The translations under genes and the position numbers were made by a program. Below are positions 1 through 4,803 of a DNA stretch of 10,663 nucleotides, in pieces (within the stretch, counting starts at the first letter, position 1; the number at the start of each line of letters is the position of its first letter). The DNA is from CBCXVS01 sp965178525 (GTDB lineage: Bacteria; Tectomicrobia; Entotheonellia; Entotheonellales; Entotheonellaceae), in NCBI GenBank assembly GCA_965178525.1, contig CBCXVS010000269.1, forward strand, positions 1 through 10,663. The letters are read 5' to 3'. The notes below the pieces were generated by a model. It was not told the origin of the DNA. It did no database searches and saw nothing but the letters and a program-made list of their open reading frames with translations.

Positions 1-635
1 ATTACTACTCTAGTCAGGAGAGATGCATGAAAAATAAGCGACGCAGCCGGAAACACTGTAGGAAAAACTCCTATCGAATTCGAATATTTTAATCAAAATA
101 GAATTATAAAAATAATACTATTAGATACTCCCAGTTTTCAAGATCCTGGGAATACATTGAGTTATATCAAAGTCCCATCAGAAGAAATAAAGCAATATAT
201 TTTGAATCAGATAACATTAAAGATGAAATAGAAGCGATAGATGCTATAAGGTCCAGTGATATAGTTTTATATGTTGTAAATTTGATAAATTCTCACAGAA
301 CATCACATGATAAGGAAATAGAAATTGATAAATATCCCAATGCTAAGATTGTTCCTGTAATTAATCAGAAGATTGTAGTAATAAAAGCTGATGGAGAAAA
401 TAAGGTTAATGAAAGGATGTCGTCATAGGAAAAACGACTGATGAATTATAAAATCAACAACATGATTGAATATGATTCAAACTGGCCAGAACCGCATAAA
501 GAGACTATGCTATACAACGAGATTTCTAATATTGCTGACAGCCAAAGAAGAGACTTAATAGAAATAGGATTTGAAAAATTACTAGGAGTAAAAAGAGATA
601 GAGTCAGAGTTAATAGAGTCAGTGAACGAAATTAA
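1..635 (+). pseudogene. Decayed GTPase gene (Era-like / DUF3482-type G domain), 5' end outside window
   Basis: Seen: frame 1 from the window edge reads TTLVRRDA, a TGA stop (28-30), then KISDAAGNTVGKTPIEFEY and LLDTPSFQDP. This resembles the switch I and G3 (DxxG) region of Era-type GTPases, with the usual DTPG glycine replaced by Ser. Coding then moves to frame 3 at about 133-150, giving DEIEAIDAIRSSDIVLYVVN and IVPVIN, the strands expected before and at the G4 region. A TAG at 426-428 interrupts it. The same frame continues to the TAA at 633-635 as NNMIEYDSNWPEPHKETMLY. The P-loop would lie upstream of the window. Base composition is far more AT-rich than in the downstream genes. Inference: a non-functional, possibly imported gene. 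The 64-residue piece from 441 is unlikely to be an independent gene. The order of motifs resembles DUF3482-type GTPases, but the exact family is uncertain. Confidence 0.6.
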
Positions 636-755
636 GGAAGTGCCGTTTTGATCTGTCCCCAATTTTCCCCAACTTTCGGTTCAAACGCCAGTGCATACTC
701 GTCGAAATGATCGACGCGCGAAGGTCTACAATCTGCTAAAGATTTTTGCTCGTGC

Positions 756-775
756 ATCGCACATTTGTGTGCGAT
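756..775. promoter_or_regulatory. Palindrome upstream of hicA, candidate HicB operator
   Basis: ATCGCACA-TTTG-TGTGCGAT is a perfect inverted repeat with 8-bp arms and a 4-nt spacer, ending 9 nt before the hicA start. HicB antitoxins with a helix-turn-helix commonly repress their own operon by binding such repeats, so this is the natural operator candidate. A possible -10 (TACAAT, 727-732) lies upstream without a good -35, so the promoter position is unresolved. The same sequence could also form a hairpin in the hicA leader. Confidence 0.5.
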
Positions 776-784
776 CATAACGTC

Positions 785-1003
785 ATGACCGGAGCAGATT
801 TCATCCGACGCATCAGAAAGATAGCAAAAGCGCGTGGGGTGCCCGTGCGTTTCGATTCGCGCCGTGGCAAAGGAAGCCATGGGATGCTCTACTATGGCGA
901 TCGCTTTACGACCGTCAAAGATCGCAAGCAAGAAATCGGACCCGGATTACTACGAAAAATGCTCGCCGATCTCAGCTTGAGCATAAGTGATATGGAGGAG
1001 TAG
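785..1003 (+). CDS. hicA: HicA-family mRNA interferase toxin
   Basis: This 72-residue protein is expected to cleave mRNA when freed from its antitoxin. It has the small double-stranded-RNA-binding-like HicA fold. Seen: N-terminal helix MTGADFIRRIRKIAKARG, then a strand and the GKGSHG motif with the conserved catalytic His (His32), then strand TTVKD and a C-terminal helix GLLRKMLADLSLS. Length is normal for HicA. The start at 785 was preferred over 746 because HicA proteins begin directly with this helix; the 13 extra residues would be untypical. No good Shine-Dalgarno is visible, consistent with weak toxin translation. hicB starts 8 nt downstream, giving the usual toxin-first order. The gene looks intact. 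Confidence 0.85.
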   Translation: MTGADFIRRIRKIAKARGVPVRFDSRRGKGSHGMLYYGDRFTTVKDRKQEIGPGLLRKMLADLSLSISDMEE

Positions 1004-1011
1004 GGTGGCGT

Positions 1012-1485
1012 ATGAGCACGTTTATCTATCCCGCCACGATTGAGGTCGACGCAGCCGGTTTTCATCTCGTGACGTTTCCTGATATTCCTGAGGCCGGAAC
1101 AGATGCCGAGTGCCGCGAGGCAGCTCTGCGCGAAGCCCTCGATGCTCTCATTGCGGCCTTAGGCGGATATATTGAGACAAAGCGGGCGATTCCTCTACCC
1201 TCAAAACTCGAACGGGGTCAAGTGGCCGTGACCTTACCGATTTTGGTTGCGGCGAAATTGGCGCTCTATGAGGCGATGCGTAAGGCCAAGGTCACAAACG
1301 TTGAATTGGGGCGGCGACTCGATATCAGCGAAGGCGCCGTGCGGCGGCTGGTTGATCTCGATCATCGTTCCCATATTGGTCAGGTCGAGGCTGCGCTTGC
1401 GACCCTGGGACGGTATTTGGTGGTGGCGGTACATGCGGCGAGGGGGAAATATCCATCGCGCCAGCCCCATCACAGGCTACAGTAG
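1012..1485 (+). CDS. hicB: HicB-family antitoxin with C-terminal DNA-binding domain
   Basis: This is the cognate antitoxin of the preceding toxin and the probable repressor of the pair. Seen: residues 5-65 form the partly degraded RNase H-like HicB fold (YPATIEVDAAGFHLVTFPD, then a helix rich in Ala/Leu, then the IPLPSK linker). Residues 75-140 form a helix-turn-helix region (LYEAMRKAKVTNVELGRRL, DISEGAVRRLVDLDHRSHI). The longer HTH-bearing HicB class is about 130-140 residues, so the last 15 or so (from ARGKYPSRQ) are an extra basic tail. GGAGG in the end of hicA and GGGTGG nearer the ATG may serve as ribosome-binding sites. The stop lies only 6 bases before the first copy of the duplicated segment at 1491. 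Confidence 0.85.
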   Translation: MSTFIYPATIEVDAAGFHLVTFPDIPEAGTDAECREAALREALDALIAALGGYIETKRAIPLPSKLERGQVAVTLPILVAAKLALYEAMRKAKVTNVELGRRLDISEGAVRRLVDLDHRSHIGQVEAALATLGRYLVVAVHAARGKYPSRQPHHRLQ

Positions 1486-1491
1486 CAAAAG

Positions 1492-1508
1492 TATGATGTG
1501 CTATCATG
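1492..1508. promoter_or_regulatory. Inverted repeat at the left border of copy A
   Basis: TATGAT-GTGCT-ATCATG has 5-bp arms (TGAT core plus A) and starts one base inside the repeated segment. The copy B counterpart (2982-2998) is a perfect 6+6 arm palindrome. It could be an operator, or a -10-like TATGAT for the downstream gene. No matching -35 is conserved upstream of both copies. Confidence 0.35.
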
Positions 1509-1572
1509 TGCTTCCACCGTTCAAAGGAGAGATGGCCCAACGATCGGGTGGGCAAAACACAGGAGACGCCCC

Positions 1573-1794
1573 ATGGCTGAGTTTTCACGGCACCGTCATC
1601 ACACCGCGCTGCTCATCGCCGATTTTTATGCCGAGATGATGAATACACTGTCCCACGCGGTGGGCCGCAAGGTGGAAGATTGCTGCTCGGATCAGCAGCC
1701 GGATGTACACGACTTTCTGACCCAACGCATTTTTCCGCGGCAGGCGGATGCGGTAACATCAGAGGACGTGATCCGGGCACTGGCTCAGGGATAG
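1573..1794 (+). pseudogene. Internally deleted isochorismatase-like gene (copy A)
   Basis: The 73-codon frame reads MAEFSRHRHHTALLIADFYA near its start and ends EDCCSDQQPDVHDFL...VIRALAQG. It matches the first 32 and last 40 or so residues of the full gene at 3063-3653. Codons 33-155 of that gene are missing, a net loss of 369 bp, so the frame is kept. The deletion removes the conserved Lys, the nucleophile region and most of the core sheet, so it cannot be an active hydrolase. The ribosome-binding site (AGGAGA, 1561-1566) is nearly intact and translation remains possible. No microhomology is obvious at the junction. It is most likely a remnant, but a small expressed protein cannot be excluded. 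Confidence 0.75.
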
Positions 1795-2070
1795 GATAGG
1801 ATATGGGGGATCGTGCCTGTGGGATCATCATACGTGATGGGGGACACCAGCCCATACGGGTCGTGCAAATCTAGGCATGCCAACATAGATTATACTGCCC
1901 GGAAAAAGGGTTGCGTCCCCTTTTTTGAATAATGGGTTGCAGGTCATGAGTTACGTTGATACATCCGGTCTAAGAAGCCCTGTCTACAGCCACAACGACC
2001 ACTCCGTCATCATGCCATAATCAAGATTGATGATCACTCCATCCGATTGACCTATGATGCGCCGTTACGC
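1795..2070. other. Gap without a recognisable gene between copy A and the immunity remnant
   Basis: All frames are short and none gives a recognisable protein. The only clear structure is the hairpin at 1903-1926. Just past the hairpin, the GCGTCCCC-TTTTTT string resembles the CTGTCCCC-AATTTT string at 653-666. Such strings are often seen at the edges of dispersed elements, but no element can be delimited here. Confidence 0.5.
1903..1926. terminator. Hairpin with A and T tracts, terminator-like
   Basis: AAAAAGGG (1903-1910) pairs with CCCTTTTT (1918-1925) around a 7-nt loop, ending in a run of six T. It could terminate transcription in either direction. The G-C part of the stem is only three pairs, so this is a weak candidate. 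It may be part of a dispersed repeat instead. Confidence 0.35.
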
Positions 2071-2430
2071 TCATGCGACAAAGACGGGGCCATCAGGCAA
2101 GTGCATAACCCACGCTTCAAATGTATCGCTTGAAAATACCTCAATATAACGACCATCAGACAACTCAAAAACCGGATCTATTTCAATAAGAAGGCTTTAA
2201 GGCTGTATCCCTACGATTGACAAACCACTTATAGCATCTACTTGTTTTTCGATGTCATTATCGAAACATGCAAATTCAATTGTGCCATCATGTATGACTC
2301 TCCAGGCGCTAAGCGTACTAAAACTCCAGTTCTCTCCAGAGAAAACGAGTACATCGCCATCCCAAGATATGAAGCTAATTCTCAACGGTAGCGATTCGGT
2401 AACGCTTTTTATGAACGAATCAATCATCAT
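2071..2430 (-). pseudogene. Immunity-protein gene for the adjacent toxin, interrupted by in-frame TAA
   Basis: Reading leftward from the ATG at 2430, 77 codons (MMIDSFIKSVTESLPLRISF ... LSIVGIQP) end at TAA (2197-2199). The same frame then continues without a break for 41 codons (SLLIEIDPVFEL, GRYIEVFSSDTFEAWVMHLP, DGPVFVA) to TGA at 2071-2073. The continuation is protein-like: acidic and aromatic, with the DGRYIEVFSSDTFEAW style typical of small cytosolic immunity proteins. Total length would be about 119 residues. Its ATG overlaps the toxin stop (ATGA), as expected for a toxin-immunity pair. I read this as one gene broken by a single nonsense change. The function is inferred from context; I do not recognise a named immunity family. 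Confidence 0.7.
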
Positions 2431-2978
2431 GATGGACCTTGAAGGACATGAGTTCTTTGGCGTACAAACTGCTTTCGTTCAGGCCCTGAGAGCCCTCTTT
2501 GCGGCCGAGGAGGTCGCCTAGTAAAGGAATCAATGGGGTTGCGATTAGCATTTTCAAAAGAGGCTCTTCGTGGGTTTTGACCATCTGCCTGCATCGTTCT
2601 TACTCTGGCGCCATCCGGCAGTATATGTTCTCTGCCCATAACCCTACGACTGGTTGGAGAAATAACATCCTGTGACGGGAATCCAGCAGCGTCAAAGCCT
2701 CGCCTCATTTGACTTTGACTCGTAGGAATCGTCGTACCATTAGGCCCCACAATAAAATCAAGACCAGATGCCCTCCTTGTATCATCAGCGGCGTCATCGA
2801 TGTGCCTGACGGCATCATCCAATTGGCTATACTCCCCTCCCGGCAGCATCGTCCCAGCCGCGAACAGCCCTCCTGAGATCGCCTTCTCCCAACTGCTCAG
2901 GCAAGCGTCAAAGATCGAGGCCAGTGTATCATACACATCATCGAGCGCAAGCCCGAACCCCACCACGCCCCAAGCCAA
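2427..2978 (-). CDS. Orphan C-terminal toxin domain of a polymorphic toxin (5' truncated)
   Basis: The 183-codon frame has an N-terminal part of linker or shell type (GVVGFGLALDDVYDTLASIF, GGLFAAGTMLPGG, an acidic helix). From about residue 72 it has a compact toxin-tip sequence: SGLDFIVGPNGTTIPTSQSQ, MRRGFDAAGFPSQ, a stretch ILPDGARVRTM, PRRASFENAN, TRRPPRPQRGLSGPERKQF and RQRTHV. The order DFIVGPNGTT, then P-RRASF-N-N, then PP-P-RGL-ER--YV/FVR-RTH is familiar from C-termini of RHS-like and other polymorphic toxins. I cannot name the activity. The frame starts only with TTG at 2978, and an in-frame stop (2991-2993) lies just upstream, inside the copy B repeat. The delivery and shell domains are therefore missing, and expression is doubtful. 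The immunity gene follows with an ATGA overlap. Confidence 0.65.
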   Translation of the reverse strand: MAWGVVGFGLALDDVYDTLASIFDACLSSWEKAISGGLFAAGTMLPGGEYSQLDDAVRHIDDAADDTRRASGLDFIVGPNGTTIPTSQSQMRRGFDAAGFPSQDVISPTSRRVMGREHILPDGARVRTMQADGQNPRRASFENANRNPIDSFTRRPPRPQRGLSGPERKQFVRQRTHVLQGPS

Positions 2979-2981
2979 AGG

Positions 2982-2998
2982 TATGATGTGCTATCATA
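2982..2998. promoter_or_regulatory. Perfect inverted repeat at the left border of copy B
   Basis: TATGAT-GTGCT-ATCATA has perfect 6-bp arms and a 5-nt spacer, 64 nt before the isochorismatase start. It is almost unchanged in copy A, whereas the following leader bases have diverged more, which hints at function. Candidate roles are a repressor site for the isochorismatase and maleate isomerase genes, or a recombination site at the duplication edge. Confidence 0.4.
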
Positions 2999-3062
2999 TG
3001 CTTCTACTGTCCAAAAGAGAGATGGCCTAACGATTGGGTGATCAAAACACAGGAGGCGCCCC

Positions 3063-3653
3063 ATGGCTGAGCTTTCACTGCACCGTCGCCACACCGCCCT
3101 GCTCATCGCCGATTTTTACGCCGAGATGATGAATACACTGTCCCACGCCGTAGACCGCAGCGTAGTGGAGAAGACCCGAACGCTGCAACAAGCGGCCCGC
3201 AACGCGGGTATCCTGGTCTGCTACTGCGCCACCGTGTTCCGGCCCGGATACATCGAGATCAGCGACCGCAACAAGACCTTCAGCGAGCGCAAACGCTCCG
3301 GGCAACCGGCGATCAGCGATCCCGTACAGCTCATCCATCCCGACGTGGTGCCGGCCGCTGGCGAGGTCGCGGTCGGCAAGCACCGAGTCAATGCCCTATA
3401 CGGCACCGACCTGGACATGGTCTTGCGGGCCAACCGCATCGAGACGCTGGTCATCCTGGGCTATGCCACCAGCGGCGTGGTGCTTTCCACCGTACGCTAT
3501 GCAGCTGACTCGGATTACCGTCTAGTCGTGGTGGAAGATTGCTGCTCGGATCAGCAACCGGATGTACACGACTTTCTGACCCAACGCATTTTTCCGCGGC
3601 AGGCGGACGTGGTGACGTCAGAGGATGTGATCCGGGCACTGGCTCAGGGGTAG
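3063..3653 (+). CDS. Isochorismatase-like (cysteine hydrolase fold) protein lacking the usual catalytic Cys
   Basis: This 196-residue protein has the length and fold pattern of the isochorismatase-like superfamily, whose members cleave amides or vinyl ethers with an Asp-Lys-Cys triad. Seen: first strand TALLIADF with Asp17; long helix LQQAARNAGI; strand LVCYCATVF; VGKHRVNALYGTDLD with the conserved Lys106; strand ETLVILGYATSGVVLSTVRY; strand LVVVEDCCSD; FPRQADVVTSEDVI at the end. In classical members the motif is G-x-x-T-x-x-C-V. Here that Cys position is Val139 (GYATSGVV). ATSGVVLST proteins are known to me as a recurrent subgroup, so this is probably not a random mutation. The start is set by AGGAGG (3051-3056), 6 nt before the ATG. 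The maleate isomerase-like gene follows after 53 nt and is probably co-transcribed. Substrate unknown; chemistry may not be classical. Confidence 0.85.
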   Translation: MAELSLHRRHTALLIADFYAEMMNTLSHAVDRSVVEKTRTLQQAARNAGILVCYCATVFRPGYIEISDRNKTFSERKRSGQPAISDPVQLIHPDVVPAAGEVAVGKHRVNALYGTDLDMVLRANRIETLVILGYATSGVVLSTVRYAADSDYRLVVVEDCCSDQQPDVHDFLTQRIFPRQADVVTSEDVIRALAQG

Positions 3654-3706
3654 GATATAGGTAATCGGACTTATTCGGCGAGTTGAAACCGTGAAGGATC
3701 ACCCTC

Positions 3707-4462
3707 ATGGATCCATTGCAATGGAAAGCCAAGATCGGACTTGTTGTGGTCAGTAGCTTGACCGTTTGCGAAGGGCGATACCCGAGGGTAGCGCCCCGCG
3801 ATGTGGAGTTTTTTACCAGCCGGATGCTGCTCAGCGGTGGCGGTCTGGAAGGGATCGAAGCGATGGAAGGCCATGCGGCACGGGCCATGGAGGAATTGGC
3901 CAGCGTGCCCGTTGACGTCATCGCGTATTGCTGCACGGTCAGCGGCGCCTTGCGGGGCGCCGAGGGCGATCGCGCCTTTTGCCAGGACATGGCGCAACGC
4001 TGGGGCATGCCGGTCACCTCAACCATGCTGGCGGCAACCGAAGCCATGCATCATCTGGGCATGCGACAGGTGGTGGCCACAAGCCCCTATCCGGACAGCC
4101 ATCACGAGGCTGAGCGGGCTTACCTCAAGCAAACGGGTATTGAGGCCATGTCGATGCAAGGCATGGGCTTTGAGCAGGGTCAGGAATTTGCCCGGGTGAC
4201 GCCACAAGAAATTTTACAGTTTTCGCTGCATGCCTGGGACGACTCGGCCGATGGCCTCTTCATCAGTTGTATGAACTTCGATGCGATGCCGGCGGTGCAG
4301 ACTCTGGAAGATCGGATTGGCAAGCCGGTGGTGACGTCTCATTCGGCCACGTTGTGGCGCGCCTTGGCCTTGGCTGACATCCGGGAACCGCTTCTCGGCT
4401 ACGGGTGTCTGCTGGCTCAACCTCGTCATGTCTGGTCCGAAGTTCCTCCCGTGATTCGGTGA
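3707..4462 (+). CDS. Maleate isomerase / arylmalonate decarboxylase family protein (Asp/Glu racemase superfamily)
   Basis: This 251-residue cytosolic enzyme belongs to the cofactor-free superfamily that works with two cysteines. Seen: N-terminal strand AKIGLVVVSSLTVCEGRYPR; strand VDVIAYCCTVSGAL, in which Cys76 aligns with the first catalytic Cys of the YxCTSG motif; TSTMLAATEAMHHLGMRQVV; the strand and loop ATSPYPDSHHEAERAYL; LFISCMNFDAM with Cys188 as the second catalytic Cys; and GKPVVTSHSATLWRAL near the end. All these blocks are in the expected order and the length is typical (about 240-260). Maleate cis-trans isomerase, arylmalonate decarboxylase and related activities are all possible; the two Cys favour an isomerase or racemase-like reaction. 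A GAAGGA site lies upstream of the ATG. Pairing with an isochorismatase-fold gene recalls the maleamate-to-fumarate end of nicotinate breakdown, but this is inference. Confidence 0.82.
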   Translation: MDPLQWKAKIGLVVVSSLTVCEGRYPRVAPRDVEFFTSRMLLSGGGLEGIEAMEGHAARAMEELASVPVDVIAYCCTVSGALRGAEGDRAFCQDMAQRWGMPVTSTMLAATEAMHHLGMRQVVATSPYPDSHHEAERAYLKQTGIEAMSMQGMGFEQGQEFARVTPQEILQFSLHAWDDSADGLFISCMNFDAMPAVQTLEDRIGKPVVTSHSATLWRALALADIREPLLGYGCLLAQPRHVWSEVPPVIR

Positions 4463-4507
4463 CAACTTGTTGAAATAGAAACTCAAAAGCCTGGAACGAA
4501 TTGACCT

Positions 4508-4627
4508 TTGTTCCCCTGTAAATCGCAAAATTTTCGCTCCTATTCTGCACCATGGGCTTGACATCGTCTGCAAACGTATGACCATAAGCCATGTCGTTTC
4601 AGGAGGTTGGATTGTTCCCCTGTAAAT
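4508..4627. repeat. Pair of 16-bp direct repeats (4508-4523 and 4612-4627)
   Basis: TTGTTCCCCTGTAAAT occurs twice without mismatch, 104 bp apart. Its core GTTCCCCTG recurs as the exact reverse complement CAGGGGAAC at 4682-4690. Each direct copy is followed downstream by CCTATTCTGC, at different distances. Ends of a decayed insertion element or miniature element are possible; no transposase is present. Confidence 0.6.
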
Positions 4628-4719
4628 GGACTTTTGAATTGGGCCAACCTGTTGATCTACTGAACCCTCCGCCTATTCTGCCAGGGGAACTTCGGTCTAG
4701 TACAGGCCGGCGAAAGTAA

Positions 4720-4757
4720 ATTTGCCCCCTCTCCCTGGCCAGGGAGAGGGGGCAAAT
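4720..4757. repeat. 38-bp perfect palindrome, possible bidirectional terminator
   Basis: Two 19-bp arms (ATTTGCCCCCTCTCCCTGG and its reverse complement) meet with no spacer. On RNA of either strand this would form a very stable GC-rich hairpin. On the minus strand it is followed by a weak T-rich stretch (TTTACTTT). It lies 46 nt past the stop of the minus-strand HEAT gene, so terminating that gene, and perhaps the facing one, is plausible. CCCTCTCCCTGG-type palindromes also occur as dispersed intergenic repeats in bacteria. Confidence 0.7.
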
Positions 4758-4803
4758 CACTTGATATGGACTTACGAAATGCTCTACGGGTCGTATCACG
4801 TCC

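Larger units (their letters stand above)
1491..1803 (+). repeat. Direct repeat copy A (leader plus internally deleted isochorismatase gene)
   Basis: This segment aligns with 2981-3660. The 82 nt from GTATGATG to the ATG have identical length in both copies and differ by scattered substitutions. Coding similarity then runs to 1669 (copy B 3159) and resumes at 1671 (copy B 3530). Similarity fades a few bases after the stop. The point differences show this is an old duplication, not an assembly artefact. Confidence 0.85.
2981..3660 (+). repeat. Direct repeat copy B (leader plus full-length isochorismatase gene)
   Basis: This is the full-length counterpart of 1491-1803. It begins at the shared GTATGATG, exactly where the minus-strand toxin frame loses its coding sense, so its left edge is a recombination boundary. 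It includes the leader, the gene 3063-3653 and a few bases after its stop. Confidence 0.85.
4463..4803. other. Convergent intergenic region with repeats and a large palindrome
   Basis: No convincing gene is present; open frames here are short and unlike proteins. The gap separates two genes whose 3' ends face each other. It holds a 16-bp direct repeat (4508-4523, 4612-4627), an inverted copy of part of it (4682-4690), a short repeated CCTATTCTGC (4539-4548, 4672-4681), a 7-bp inverted pair AGGTTGG/CCAACCT (4604-4610, 4644-4650) and the 38-bp palindrome at 4720-4757. Together these look like debris of a mobile element plus terminators. Confidence 0.6.

Noticed and set aside
31..69. P-loop reading of AGNTVGKT in the GTPase remnant
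   Set aside because: It fits the pattern by chance; its place just before PIEFEY and LLDTP indicates the switch I region, so the true P-loop should lie upstream of the window.
746..784. Longer start for hicA
   Set aside because: It would add 13 residues not seen in HicA proteins and would place the operator-like palindrome inside the coding region.
1247..1639. 130-codon plus-strand frame across the hicB end and copy A
   Set aside because: It is out of frame with both recognisable genes and gives no protein-like sequence.
2252..2521. 89-codon plus-strand frame antisense to toxin and immunity genes
   Set aside because: The minus strand has the ATGA-overlapping gene pair with recognisable toxin-tip sequence; this frame has none.
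3451..4047. 198-codon minus-strand frame
   Set aside because: It is antisense to the isochorismatase end and the maleate isomerase gene, both of which have clear family motifs.
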